Of a stretch of DNA of 64,000 bases, positions 1-8,670 are shown one piece after another (positions within the stretch are counted from its first letter, which is position 1; the number at the start of each line of letters is the position of its first letter). A model generated the notes under the pieces. It saw only the letters and a list, made by a program, of their open reading frames with translations, searched no databases and was not told the origin of the DNA. The DNA comes from Agrococcus jejuensis. GTDB lineage: Bacteria > Actinomycetota > Actinomycetes > Actinomycetales > Microbacteriaceae. The stretch is from NCBI RefSeq assembly GCF_900099705.1, contig NZ_LT629695.1, positions 620,001-684,000 of the forward strand, written 5' to 3'. A program made the translations under genes and the position numbers.

Positions 1-1
1 C

Positions 2-1855
2 GCCTCCGCCGCGAAGGCCGCGCGCACGCTCATCGGCGCCCCCGACGGCACCGCCCCGTCGGTCGTCGAGTGGGTCGCGAGCGTCGCTCGCCTCACGGAG
101 CCCGCGCACGTGCAGTGGTGCGACGGCACCGACGCCGAGTTCGGCTCGCTCGTCGAGACGATGCTCGACGCCGGCACGATCGTGCCCGTGCCCGCACGGC
201 CCGGCAGCTACCTCGCCCGCAGCCACCCCGACGACGTCGCCCGCGTCGAGGACCGCACCTTCATCTGCTCCGTCGACGACGAGGATGCGGGCCCCACGAA
301 CCACTGGCGCGACCCCGAGTCGATGCGCGAGACGCTCGGCGGGCTCTTCCAGGGCGCGATGCGCGGCCGCACGATGTACGTCATCCCCTTCTCGATGGGC
401 CCCGTCGGCGGCCCCATCTCGAAGCTCGGCATCGAGCTCACCGACTCCCCCTACGTCGTCGCGAGCATGCACGCCATGACGCGCGTCGGCACGAACGTGC
501 TGGATGCGATCGCCGAGGGCGAGGACTGGGTGCCCGCCGTGCACTCCGTCGGCGCCCCGCTCGCGGCGGGCCGGGCCGACACCCCGTGGCCGTGCAACCC
601 GACGAAGTACATCTCGCACTTCCCCGAGACGCGCGAGATCTGGTCGTTCGGCTCGGCGTACGGCGGCAACGCCCTGCTGGCGAAGAAGTGCTTCGCGCTG
701 CGCATCGCCTCGGTGCAGGCGCGCGACGAGGGCTGGCTCGCCGAGCACATGCTCATCGTGCGCATGACGCACGACGACGGCCGCCGCCTGCACCTCGCCG
801 CCGCGTTCCCGTCGGCGTGCGGCAAGACGAACCTCGCGATGCTCAAGCCATCGATCCCCGGCTGGAACGTCGAGACGATCGGCGACGACATCGCCTGGAT
901 GCGCACGGGCGCCGACGGCAGCCTGCACGCCATCAACCCCGAGAACGGCTTCTTCGGCGTCGCCCCCGGCACGTCGGAGGCGACGAACGCGACGGCGATG
1001 GCGATGCTCGACCGCGACACGATCTTCACGAACGTCGCGCTCACCGACGACGGCGACGTGTGGTGGGAGGGCATGACGAAGCACGCCCCCGAGGGCCTCA
1101 CCGACTGGCGCGGCGAGCGTTGGACACCCGAGTCGGGCCGCCCGGCAGCGCACCCGAACGCGCGCTTCACGGTGCGGGCGACGCAGTGCCCGTCGATCGC
1201 CGACGACTGGGATGCACCCGAGGGCGTGCCGATCGACGCGATCGTGTTCGGCGGCCGCCGCCCGTCGCAGGTGCCGCTCGTGATGCAGGCGCGCGACTGG
1301 GAGCACGGCGTCTACGTGGGCGCGACGATCTCGAGCCAGCAGACCGCCGCGGCCGAGGGTCCCGTCGGCGCGATCCGCCGCGACCCGTTCGCGATGCTGC
1401 CGTTCTGCGGCTACGACATGGGCGACTACTTCCGTCACTGGCTCGACATCGGCCAGCGCCTCGGCCGCAACGCGCCCGCGATCTTCAGCGTCAACTGGTT
1501 CCGCCGCGACGCCGACGGCGGGTTCCTGTGGCCCGGCTTCAGCGAGAACGCGCGCGTGCTCGAGTGGATCGCCGGCCGCGTCGCCGGCACCGCCGACGGC
1601 GTCGACACCGCGATCGGCGTGCTGCCGAGCGACGGCGCGCTCGACGTGTCGGGCCTCGACCTGCCCGAGGGCGTGCTCGACGAGCTGCTCGAGGTCGATG
1701 CGCCCGCATGGCTCGCCGAGCTGGTCGACGTGGATGCGTTCTTCAGCCAGTTCGAGCGCCTGCCGTTCGGCCTGCGCCGCCAGCTGAACCACGTGCGCTG
1801 GCGCCTCGAGCAGCAGACGGCCGCCGAGCCCGACGCCGCGCTCGCCGCCGCGTAG
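2..1855 (+). CDS. pckG: Phosphoenolpyruvate carboxykinase (GTP), 5' end cut by window edge
   Basis: Converts oxaloacetate plus GTP to phosphoenolpyruvate, CO2 and GDP; cytosolic, the first committed gluconeogenic step. The reading frame is open from base 2, so the true start lies left of the window; 617 residues are visible, close to the usual length of about 600-620, so only a few N-terminal residues can be missing. A GTG at 110 is an internal valine. Motifs seen: the P-loop with the reactive cysteine ([12 protein letters not shown]), the metal-binding [21 protein letters not shown], and [11 protein letters not shown]. It pairs logically with fructose bisphosphatase GlpX at 57.6 kb. A strong hairpin terminator follows the stop. 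Confidence 0.97.
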   Translation, partial: ASAAKAARTLIGAPDGTAPSVVEWVASVARLTEPAHVQWCDGTDAEFGSLVETMLDAGTIVPVPARPGSYLARSHPDDVARVEDRTFICSVDDEDAGPTNHWRDPESMRETLGGLFQGAMRGRTMYVIPFSMGPVGGPISKLGIELTDSPYVVASMHAMTRVGTNVLDAIAEGEDWVPAVHSVGAPLAAGRADTPWPCNPTKYISHFPETREIWSFGSAYGGNALLAKKCFALRIASVQARDEGWLAEHMLIVRMTHDDGRRLHLAAAFPSACGKTNLAMLKPSIPGWNVETIGDDIAWMRTGADGSLHAINPENGFFGVAPGTSEATNATAMAMLDRDTIFTNVALTDDGDVWWEGMTKHAPEGLTDWRGERWTPESGRPAAHPNARFTVRATQCPSIADDWDAPEGVPIDAIVFGGRRPSQVPLVMQARDWEHGVYVGATISSQQTAAAEGPVGAIRRDPFAMLPFCGYDMGDYFRHWLDIGQRLGRNAPAIFSVNWFRRDADGGFLWPGFSENARVLEWIAGRVAGTADGVDTAIGVLPSDGALDVSGLDLPEGVLDELLEVDAPAWLAELVDVDAFFSQFERLPFGLRRQLNHVRWRLEQQTAAEPDAALAAA

Positions 1856-1875
1856 GCGCGAGCGCCCACCAGACC

Positions 1876-1910
1876 CGGAGCCCCGACCGCGCGACACGGT
1901 CGGGGCTCCG
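1876..1910 (+). terminator. Intrinsic-type hairpin after pckG
   Basis: A perfect 13-bp stem (1876-1888 with 1898-1910) closes a 9-nt loop 20 bases after the pckG stop. There is no U-tract, as is common in very GC-rich actinobacteria. Confidence 0.8.
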
Positions 1911-1984
1911 TGGTGTGCGGGGCGCATCGCCTGCGCCGCGGCGCGGATCTGTCTTCACCCACCCTCGCTCCTCGCCCTCCCAAC

Positions 1985-2090
1985 CGCTCCTCGAGGTGCG
2001 AACGGAGTGAGCCTCGAAAGGAGCACCACCGACGTCCTTCGCCGGGCTCGCTTCGAGGCTCGCTGCGCTCGCACCTCAACGAGCGGTCTT
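1985..2090. repeat. Extragenic palindromic repeat family A, copy 1 (paired units)
   Basis: Two facing units: one reads tcgaggtgcgaacggagtga and onward to about 2022, and its inverted counterpart (ttcgaggctcgctgcgctcg and onward) occupies about 2051-2086. Each unit is itself an imperfect palindrome, and the pair can form a larger cruciform. The same paired design recurs at 7251-7361 and 28690-28786. With the terminator it fills the 314-base gap between pckG and the next gene; no gene is supported here. Confidence 0.85.
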
Positions 2091-2169
2091 GGATCGTGCA
2101 GCCGTGACCGCGACCAGCGACGCCGCGGCGGACCGCCGCCGGTCGGACTTCGGATGCGAGGATCGACGC

Positions 2170-2853
2170 ATGCAGCCGAACCCGCAGTACCGCGTCGACG
2201 ACCCCGCGTTCGTGCGCACGCTCGTGGGCACGCATCCGTGGGCGACGGTCGTGAGCCACGTCGGCGACGCTCCCGTCGCATCGCACACGCCCCTGCTGCT
2301 CGACGAGACGCCCGGCGCGAACGACGGCGACGCCCTCGCGTTCGTGACGCACCTCGGCCGCGCCGACGCGCGACTGCACGGCCTCGTCGGCGGTGCCGCC
2401 ACCGGCCGCGGCACGATGCTCGTCGTCATCCAGGGCGACCACGACTACGTCTCGCCCTCGTGGTACCTCGGCGCCGACGACGGCCAGGTGCCGACATGGA
2501 ACTTCGAGGCCGTGCACGCCGTGTGCGACGTCGAGGTCGTGTCGCACGACGAGAACGTCGCGACGCTCGAGCGCCTCGTCGCCCACTTCGAGGGCGACCG
2601 CCCCGGCGCGAAGCGGCTCGACGTCGACGACGAGACGAACCTCGGCCTCTCGATGGGCACGACGGGCCTGCGCCTCACCGTGCGGTCGTGGTCGGCGAAG
2701 TCGAAGATGTCGCAGAACAAGTCGCCCGAGACGCGCGCGAACGTGATCGCGCACCTGCGCGGCATCCATCCCGGCCTCGCCGACCGCATGCAAGCGTCCC
2801 TCGACGCCGATCTCGCGGCGACCCCAACCGATCCGGTCACCTCTGCGTCGTAG
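2170..2853 (+). CDS. FMN-binding negative transcriptional regulator family (PaiB-like)
   Basis: A 227-residue protein of the PaiB/FMN-binding split-barrel family; the Bacillus founder was linked to control of degradative enzymes and sporulation, but most members are unproven as regulators and may be flavin or heme binding. Typical features are the N-terminal PNPQYRVDDPAFV, HTPLLLDE, the PSWY segment (SPSWYLG), WNFEAVHA, and a C-terminal SQNKSPETRANVIAHL stretch. The ATG at 2170 matches the family N-terminus; an in-frame start 27 codons upstream would run into repeat DNA. GAGG lies about 8 nt upstream. It ends 11 bases before the sigma factor gene. Confidence 0.88.
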   Translation: MQPNPQYRVDDPAFVRTLVGTHPWATVVSHVGDAPVASHTPLLLDETPGANDGDALAFVTHLGRADARLHGLVGGAATGRGTMLVVIQGDHDYVSPSWYLGADDGQVPTWNFEAVHAVCDVEVVSHDENVATLERLVAHFEGDRPGAKRLDVDDETNLGLSMGTTGLRLTVRSWSAKSKMSQNKSPETRANVIAHLRGIHPGLADRMQASLDADLAATPTDPVTSAS

Positions 2854-2864
2854 GGGGTAGAGGG

Positions 2865-3374
2865 ATGGCTGCGCACTGGGAGACCGTCGTGACCCGACTG
2901 GTCGCGGAGCGCGGTGCTGCCCTCACCCGATACGCCGCGCTGCTGTGCGGCGACGACGAGGAGGCGAGGGACCTGGTGCAGGATGCGCTGGCCGCGACGT
3001 TCGGTCGACTGCGGAACGGCTTCGAGGTCGAGCAGGCGGAGGCGTACGTGCGGCGTGCGATCGCGAACCGCTTCCTCGACCGCGCGCGCAGGCGGCAGCG
3101 GTGGCAGCGCATCCGCCCGCTCGTCGTGCCGCACGAGCGCATCGACTCGGGCTCGACGCTCACGGGCGCGCACCTCGACATGGCGGCGCGGCTCGAGCGG
3201 CTGAGCCCGCGCGAGCGCGCCTGCGTCGTGCTGCGCTACTACGAGGACCGGTCGGTCGACGAGACGGCGAAGGAGCTCGGCATCGCGGCGGGCTCGGTGA
3301 AGCGGTACGTGAGCGACGCGATGGCGAAGCTGCGCGAGCAGATCGCGACCGAGGACGCGGAGGGGGCGCGGTGA
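2865..3374 (+). CDS. SigE-family ECF RNA polymerase sigma factor
   Basis: A 169-residue group 4 sigma factor that would redirect RNA polymerase to an unknown regulon. Sigma region 2 spans about residues 12-75 (LTRYAALLCGDDEEARDLVQ then AYVRRAIANRFLDRARR), and region 4 about 105-160, with the helix-turn-helix SVDETAKELGIAAGSVKRYV. This spacing is typical of the actinobacterial SigE-like subgroup. A purine-rich GGGGGTAGAGGG sits directly before the ATG. Its stop overlaps the GTG of the next gene by 4 bases (GTGA), indicating translational coupling to a probable membrane partner. Confidence 0.92.
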   Translation: MAAHWETVVTRLVAERGAALTRYAALLCGDDEEARDLVQDALAATFGRLRNGFEVEQAEAYVRRAIANRFLDRARRRQRWQRIRPLVVPHERIDSGSTLTGAHLDMAARLERLSPRERACVVLRYYEDRSVDETAKELGIAAGSVKRYVSDAMAKLREQIATEDAEGAR

Positions 3375-4129
3375 ACGACGACGAGCTGCGGCAGCGGCTG
3401 CAGGCGATGCCCGAGCCGACGACGACGATCGACGTCGACGCCGTCGTGGCGGATGCGCGCCGGCGCCGCCGCCCGAAGGTGATCGGCACCGGCGTCGCCG
3501 TGGGTGCCGCGTGCCTCGCGTTCCTCGCGCCCGTCGTCGTGCCGGGGCTGCTCGGTCCGGACCCCGTGACCGCGACGCTGCAGGAGCAGGGCGTGGCGGA
3601 GCAGGGCGACTCGGGCGCGCAGCCCGAGGCGCCCGCGCCCGCGGCGACCGACGAGTCGGCGCCGACCGCGGGCGACGAGCCCGACGCGACGACGTTCACC
3701 GACGGCGATGCCGCCGAGAGCGCCGGCGCCGCCGCAGGCGCGTGCGCTGCCGTGCCTGCGGCGCAGGTCGCCGACGGCCTCTCGCTCACGTTCCTCGCGC
3801 AGCCCGTCGACGGCGAGGCCACGCTGCTCGTCGCGAACGCGAGCGACGAGACCCTCGTCGTGCGCATCGGCGACGTCGGCATCGCCGCCATCGAGGGCGA
3901 CGGCGTGCTCGCCTCGGCCGCGATCGACCCCGCCTCCGCGCTCGCGGGATTCCGGGCGCAGCTCGCGCCCGGCGACGTCGAGCGCGTCATCGTCGACGTC
4001 GCGACCGACCTCGCGCCGTGCGCGGCGGGCGACTCGGTCGACGGCACGCTCGTGCCCGTCGTCGCGGTCGCGATCGGCGCGAGCGCCGAGGTGCGCGGGC
4101 CCGCGCTCGGCGACCCCACCGCATCCTGA
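3371..4129 (+). CDS. Single-pass membrane protein coupled to the sigma factor (possible anti-sigma or sensor)
   Basis: A 252-residue protein beginning NDDELRQRLQAMPEPTTTID, an arrangement common in proteins encoded right after SigE-type sigma factors. A basic patch (RRRRRPK, near residue 37) precedes one transmembrane helix (about residues 42-62). An acidic, Ala/Thr-rich linker follows (about 75-120), then an extracytoplasmic domain of about 130 residues. I see no zinc-binding anti-sigma motif (HxxxCxxC), so an anti-sigma role rests only on the GTGA overlap with the sigma gene. No enzymatic domain is recognised. Confidence 0.75.
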   Translation: MNDDELRQRLQAMPEPTTTIDVDAVVADARRRRRPKVIGTGVAVGAACLAFLAPVVVPGLLGPDPVTATLQEQGVAEQGDSGAQPEAPAPAATDESAPTAGDEPDATTFTDGDAAESAGAAAGACAAVPAAQVADGLSLTFLAQPVDGEATLLVANASDETLVVRIGDVGIAAIEGDGVLASAAIDPASALAGFRAQLAPGDVERVIVDVATDLAPCAAGDSVDGTLVPVVAVAIGASAEVRGPALGDPTAS

Positions 4130-4230
4130 GCGTCGTTCGCTCAGAGCACCCCCGCATCCCCGCATTCCCAAGGTTCCCGCGTAGACCCGCCGGGTAGGCT
4201 CGCGCCGAAGCGACCACCCGAGGGGGATGG

Positions 4231-6321
4231 ATGCCCACCAGCATCGTCAGAGGCATCGTGGCGGCCGGCATCGCGGCCGCTGCGGGGCTCGGCCTGAGCG
4301 CGGGGGCGCTCGTCACCGAGAATCCCGTCGACCTCGGCGGCGAGGTGTTCGTCGACGAGACCGGCCAGTTCGACGTCGCCGAGGTCACGGCGGCGCTGGA
4401 GGCGGCGAACGCGGAGTCCGACGTGCAGGTGTACGCCGTCGTCGTGTCGTCGTTCGACGGCCTCGCCCAGGGCGACTGGTCGAACCAGGCTGCCACCGCA
4501 TCCGGGCTCGGCGCGGACTCGGTGCTGCTGTCGATCGCGATCGACGACGGCCAGTACGGCACGTCGACCGGATCGGGCGTCGACCGCTCGGCCGAGCAGA
4601 TCGACGACGCCGCCACGAACTTCCTCGCGCCCGCGCTGAACGACGGCGACCTCGAGGGCGGCATCGCCGCGTTCGCCGACCGCATCGCCGAGGATGCACC
4701 GCCGCCGAGCCAGGTCGCGCTGCAGACCGGCGGCGCCGTCGTGGGCGGCATCGCCGTGCTCGGCGTCGGCGCGGGAGCGACGGCGCTGCTCGTGCGCCGC
4801 AGCCGCAAGAGGAAGGCGGCGCGGGCCGAGGTCGAGCAGCAGCAGCTGAGCCTCGACCAGCTGAAGCAGCGCGCCGACATCGCACTCGTGCAGCTCGACG
4901 ACACCGTGCAGCAGTCCGAGCAGGAGCTGCAGTTCGCCGAGGCGCAGTTCGGCGACGAGCCCGTCGCGCAGTACGCGCAGGCCGTCGAGCGCGCGAAGGG
5001 CGGGCTGCGCGAGGCGTTCCAGCTGCAGCAGCAGCTCGACGACGCCTTCCCCGACACCGACCAGGAGCGGCACGACTGGTCGAGCCGCATCCTGCAGATC
5101 GCCGAGGGTGCCACTGCCGAGCTCGGCAGCCAGGCGAAGGGCTTCGAGGAGCTGCGCGACCTCGAGCGCACCGCGCCGCAGGCGCTGGAGGCCGCCGCGA
5201 AGGCGCGCACCGAGCTCGACGCACGCATCGCGAACGCCAAGCAGATCCTCGACCGCCTCGACGACCGCTACACGGGCCACTCCATCGCGCCCGTGCAGCA
5301 GAACATCGCCGGCGCCGAGCGGCTGCTGCCCGCGATCGACGAGGCCGTCGCGAACGGCCGCGGCGCGCAGGCGGGCCAGGCGGCCGTCGCCGTGCACGCC
5401 GCCGAGGCGGCGCTCGCGCAGGCGCGCTCGCTGCTCGCGGGCGTCGAGCGCGCGGGCGACGACCTCGCCGCGACCGAGCAGCAGGTGCGGGCGCTCGTCG
5501 ACGACACCGTGAACGACGTCGCGGTCGCGAGGTCGCTGCCGCGCGGCGCGACCGACCTCGCCCCGATCATCCAGCTCGCCGAGCAGGCCATCGCCGACGC
5601 GCGTCGCACGCCCGTCGACGTCGCCGAGGTGCTGCCGCGCCTGCAGCGCGCCAACGACACCCTCGAGCAGGCCACGGGGCAGTCGCGCGAGGAGTCCGAC
5701 CGGCACGGCCGGGCAGCCTCGTCGCTGCAGGGCTGGCTCACGTCGGCGCGGCAGAACATCGACGCCGCCGAGCAGTTCCTCTCCACCCGCCGCCTCGCGG
5801 TCGGCTCGCACGCGCGCCAGATGCTCGCGCTCGCGCAGGAGGACCTCGCGCAGGCGCTGCGCATGCAGGCGACCGACGTCGCCGCCGCGACCGACGCCGC
5901 CCGCCGCGCCTCCGAGCGCGCCGAGCAGGCGATGCGCGACGCCGACGACGACGTGCGCGGCTACGGAGGCGGCGGCATGGCCGGCGGCTTCGGCTCGCGC
6001 AACCCCTACTACCGCGGGCGTCGCGGCGACCGCGGCGGCTTCGACGGCGGCGACATCGGCGGCGGCCTCGGCAACGTCGGCGGCGCCGTCATGGGCGGCG
6101 TCCTCGGCTCGGTGCTCGGCAACATCCTCATGGGCGGCTCCCACCACGGCGGTGGCGGCGACTGGGGCGCCTCGGCATCGGGCGGCGACGGCGGCGGCTT
6201 CTTCGGAGGCTTCGGCGGCGGCGACGGCGGCGGCTTCACGGGCGGCGGGGGCGACTTCGGCGGCTTCTTCGGAGGCGGCGGCGACTTCGGCGGCTTCGAC
6301 GGCGGCGGCGGCGACTTCTGA
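4231..6321 (+). CDS. TPM-domain membrane protein with coiled coil and Gly-rich tail
   Basis: A 696-residue protein. Residues 7-28 form a signal or anchor segment, and about 33-155 are a TPM domain (named after plant TLP18.3, with Psb32 and bacterial MOLO-1 relatives), including VYAVVVSSFDGLAQGDW. A second membrane helix lies at about 163-189, followed by RRSRKRK. Residues 195-560 are a long Gln/Glu/Ala-rich coiled coil, and the last 120 residues are extremely Gly/Phe/Asp-rich (GGGDFGGF repeats). AGGGGGA precedes the ATG; the ATG four bases earlier is in another frame. TPM proteins next to PspA homologues suggest a membrane-integrity role here. Confidence 0.85.
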   Translation: MPTSIVRGIVAAGIAAAAGLGLSAGALVTENPVDLGGEVFVDETGQFDVAEVTAALEAANAESDVQVYAVVVSSFDGLAQGDWSNQAATASGLGADSVLLSIAIDDGQYGTSTGSGVDRSAEQIDDAATNFLAPALNDGDLEGGIAAFADRIAEDAPPPSQVALQTGGAVVGGIAVLGVGAGATALLVRRSRKRKAARAEVEQQQLSLDQLKQRADIALVQLDDTVQQSEQELQFAEAQFGDEPVAQYAQAVERAKGGLREAFQLQQQLDDAFPDTDQERHDWSSRILQIAEGATAELGSQAKGFEELRDLERTAPQALEAAAKARTELDARIANAKQILDRLDDRYTGHSIAPVQQNIAGAERLLPAIDEAVANGRGAQAGQAAVAVHAAEAALAQARSLLAGVERAGDDLAATEQQVRALVDDTVNDVAVARSLPRGATDLAPIIQLAEQAIADARRTPVDVAEVLPRLQRANDTLEQATGQSREESDRHGRAASSLQGWLTSARQNIDAAEQFLSTRRLAVGSHARQMLALAQEDLAQALRMQATDVAAATDAARRASERAEQAMRDADDDVRGYGGGGMAGGFGSRNPYYRGRRGDRGGFDGGDIGGGLGNVGGAVMGGVLGSVLGNILMGGSHHGGGGDWGASASGGDGGGFFGGFGGGDGGGFTGGGGDFGGFFGGGGDFGGFDGGGGDF

Positions 6322-6389
6322 GTCGGCGCGCGCCCCGACCCACCTCATCCATCCAGCATCCAGACCACACGGCACTCGAAAGGGAGACC

Positions 6390-7175
6390 ATGTCCAAGCA
6401 GTCCATCTTCGGTCGCATCGCCCAGCTCACCCGCGCGAACATCAACGCGCTCCTCGACCAGGCCGAGGACCCCGCGAAGATGCTCGACCAGCTCGTGCGC
6501 GACTACACGAACTCCATCGCCGAGGCCGAGCAGGCCATCGCACAGACCATCGGCAACCTGCGCATGCAGGAGCAGGACTACCAGGAGGACGTGCGCGCCT
6601 CGCAGGACTGGGGTCGCAAGGCGCTCGCCGCGAGCCAGAAGGCCGACGACCTGCGCCAGCAGGGCTCGCCCGACGCCGACAAGTTCGACAACCTCGCCAA
6701 GGTGGCGCTGTCGAAGCAGATGCAGTCGGAGTCGGAGGCGCGCTCGGCCGAGCCGTCGATCCGCCAGCAGACCGAGGTCGTCGACAAGCTGAAGAGCGGC
6801 CTCGACACCATGAAGCAGAAGCTCGACGAGCTGAAGTCGAAGCGCTCCGAGCTCATCGCCCGTCAGAAGACCGCGCAGGCGCAGGCGCAGGTGCACGACG
6901 CGATCACGTCGATCGACATCATGGACCCGACGAGCGAGATCGGCCGCTTCGAGGAGAAGATCCGCCGCGAGGAGGCGAAGGTGCTCGGCCAGCAGGAGCT
7001 CGCCGCCTCGAGCCTCGACGCGCAGTTCGAGGCGCTCGAGAACCACGACCGCGACATCGAGATCGAGGCGCGCCTCGCCGAGCTGAAGGCCGGTCGCCAG
7101 CAGGCCGTCACGTCGGGCCAGCAGCAGTCGGCCGTGACCGACGGCACGGTCGACGCGGAGGTCGTCGACCGCTGA
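6390..7175 (+). CDS. pspA: PspA/IM30 family membrane-stress protein
   Basis: A 261-residue, almost wholly alpha-helical protein of the PspA/IM30/Vipp1 family, ESCRT-III-like peripheral proteins that polymerise on the inner leaflet and limit proton leak. The N-terminus SIFGRIAQLTRANINALLD is the amphipathic membrane-binding helix, followed by EDPAKMLDQLVRDY and long coiled-coil heptads to about residue 225. The polar C-terminus resembles that of actinobacterial members. A GGGAGA ribosome site lies 5 nt before the ATG. It lies 68 bases behind the TPM gene, probably co-transcribed. Confidence 0.93.
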   Translation: MSKQSIFGRIAQLTRANINALLDQAEDPAKMLDQLVRDYTNSIAEAEQAIAQTIGNLRMQEQDYQEDVRASQDWGRKALAASQKADDLRQQGSPDADKFDNLAKVALSKQMQSESEARSAEPSIRQQTEVVDKLKSGLDTMKQKLDELKSKRSELIARQKTAQAQAQVHDAITSIDIMDPTSEIGRFEEKIRREEAKVLGQQELAASSLDAQFEALENHDRDIEIEARLAELKAGRQQAVTSGQQQSAVTDGTVDAEVVDR

Positions 7176-7194
7176 TCCGCGGCACGGATGCGAG

Positions 7195-7218
7195 GGGGCG
7201 CGCCTGCGGGTGCGCCCC
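7195..7218 (+). terminator. Hairpin after pspA
   Basis: A 7-bp GC stem (7195-7201 with 7212-7218) closes a 10-nt loop, 20 bases after the pspA stop and followed by TTCGTC. Weak but correctly placed. Confidence 0.5.
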
Positions 7219-7250
7219 TTCGTCGCCTCCTGGACGCTGCTCCGCGAGAC

Positions 7251-7361
7251 CCTTTCGAGGCTCGCTTCGCTCGCACCTCAAGGGCCGGTGGGGAGGGCGC
7301 GCCGCGACGAGGCGTCACCAATGACCGCTCCTTGAGGTGCGAACGGAGTGAGCCTCGAATG
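7251..7361. repeat. Extragenic palindromic repeat family A, copy 2
   Basis: Paired inverted units: cctttcgaggctcgcttcgc onward (7251-7287) and its facing counterpart gctccttgaggtgcgaacgg onward (7327-7361). It lies in the convergent space between pspA (+) and the glycosyltransferase (-), where it could also act as a bidirectional terminator. Confidence 0.88.
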
Positions 7362-7399
7362 GTGCCCACCGATGACTTCGGCGGATGAGCCCCGAGCCC

Positions 7400-8590
7400 T
7401 CAGTCGGCGCCCAGCGCCCGGTAGACCTCGTCGAGCCGCTCCGCCGACGCCTGCCACGTCCTGCGCTCGACCTCGATGCGCGCGGACGCCGACAGCTCCG
7501 ACAGCGCGACGGGGTCGTCGATGAGCCGCCGGCACGCCGCCGCCCACGCCGCCGGGTCGCGCCCCTCGACGAGCACGCCCGTCGACCCGTGCGCGACCGA
7601 CTCGGGCAGCCCGCCGACGTCGGCGGCGACGACGGGCGTGCCGCACGCGGCGGCCTCGAGCGCGACGATGCCGAACGTCTCGGCTCGGCTCGGCACGACC
7701 ACGAGGCTCGCGGCCCCGAGCAGGCGCGCGAGGTCGGGGCGATCGAGCGAGCCGATGCGGCGCACGCGATCCTCGACGCCCAGCTCGACCGCGATCGCCA
7801 CGAGCTCGTCGACGAACGACTCGTCGCCCGGCGGCGCCTCGCCCGCGATCGCGAGCACGGCGTCGTCGAGGTGCTCGAGCATTCGCACCGCGAGGTCCTG
7901 CCCCTTCGTCGACTGCACGCGACCCGCGACGACGACGAGCGCCTCGTGGTCGCGCACGCCGAGCCGCGAGCGCACGTCGTCGCGCACGTCGAACCCGGGC
8001 GGCGTGAACGCCTCGACGTCGACGCCGGGCCGCACGAGCCAGATGCGCGACGCGTCGACGTGCAGGCCGTCGATGAGCGTGTCGGCCTCGGCGTTCGACA
8101 CCGCGACGACCGCATCCGCCTCGAGCCCGAGGTAGCGCTCGGTGAGGCGACGACGCTCGGGCTCCACAGCGCCTCCGGCCGTCTTCTGCACCGCGAGCGT
8201 GTGGAACGTCTGCACGAGCGGCACGCCCAGCGCGAGGCTCACGGGCAGCGCCGCGAGGCCCGAGAGCCAGTAGTGGGCGTGGATGACGTCGTACGGCTCG
8301 TCGGCGTCGACCGCGACGCGCTGCAGCTGCTCGCCGAACTCGTCGGCGAGGTTCGGCAGGTCGTGCTTGCGCACCGCGCCCCCGCCGGTCTCGAGCGCGA
8401 ACAGCGTGACGCCGGCCGTGAGCCGCTTCGTCCACCGCGTGCCGGCCGCGCGTGTGAACAGGTCGACGCGATGCCCGCGAGCCGCGAGCGCCTTCGCCGT
8501 CTCGAGCACGTACACGTTCATGCCACCGGCGTCACCCGACCCCGGCCGGTCTGCGGGCGACGTGTGCATCGACACCATCGCGATCCGCAT
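7400..8590 (-). CDS. mshA: GT4 glycosyltransferase, MshA-like (mycothiol pathway)
   Basis: A 396-residue retaining glycosyltransferase of the GT-B fold. MshA transfers GlcNAc from UDP-GlcNAc to 1D-myo-inositol 3-phosphate, the first step of mycothiol synthesis in actinobacteria. The N-terminus carries the MshA-type signature SMHTSPADRPGSGDAGGMNV; the acceptor-side HAHYWLSGLAALPVS and the nucleotide-sugar site (PSRAETFGIVALEAAACGTP) are intact. Some actinobacterial GT4 homologues with this N-terminus act on other acceptors, so mshA is probable rather than certain. The ATG sits 7 nt after a TACGCT -10 box, suggesting a leaderless message. Confidence 0.85.
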   Translation of the reverse strand: MRIAMVSMHTSPADRPGSGDAGGMNVYVLETAKALAARGHRVDLFTRAAGTRWTKRLTAGVTLFALETGGGAVRKHDLPNLADEFGEQLQRVAVDADEPYDVIHAHYWLSGLAALPVSLALGVPLVQTFHTLAVQKTAGGAVEPERRRLTERYLGLEADAVVAVSNAEADTLIDGLHVDASRIWLVRPGVDVEAFTPPGFDVRDDVRSRLGVRDHEALVVVAGRVQSTKGQDLAVRMLEHLDDAVLAIAGEAPPGDESFVDELVAIAVELGVEDRVRRIGSLDRPDLARLLGAASLVVVPSRAETFGIVALEAAACGTPVVAADVGGLPESVAHGSTGVLVEGRDPAAWAAACRRLIDDPVALSELSASARIEVERRTWQASAERLDEVYRALGAD

Positions 8591-8597
8591 GGGCGTC

Positions 8598-8603
8598 AGC
8601 GTA
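8598..8603 (-). promoter_or_regulatory. -10 box of leaderless mshA promoter
   Basis: TACGCT on the minus strand leaves 7 nt to the ATG at 8590, so transcription should begin at or very near the start codon; no ribosome-binding site is present in between. Confidence 0.55.
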
Positions 8604-8657
8604 GCCCGTGCTGCACGCGACCCGCACGGATGCTGGGCGCAGCAGCGTGCATCCGAG

Positions 8658-8663
8658 TACCGT
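8658..8663 (+). promoter_or_regulatory. -10 box of leaderless promoter for the HEEVH protein
   Basis: TACCGT is followed by 7 nt and then the ATG at 8671. This favours that start over an in-frame upstream codon at 8608, which would lie in the promoter. Confidence 0.5.
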
Positions 8664-8670
8664 CGCAGCC

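Noticed and set aside
1435..2793. A 452-codon minus-strand frame spanning pckG, repeat A and the PaiB-like gene
   Set aside because: It crosses two supported genes and a repeat; composition is typical of antisense frames in high-GC DNA.
3371..4129. Zinc-binding anti-sigma factor
   Set aside because: The HxxxCxxC motif is missing; only the gene overlap supports a partnership with the sigma factor.
4141..6375. A 744-codon open frame on the minus strand opposite the TPM gene
   Set aside because: It is the antisense of a Gln/Ala/Gly-rich coding region; its translation is a run of Arg, Ala, Val and Glu with no domain, no ribosome site, and it fully overlaps a well-supported gene.
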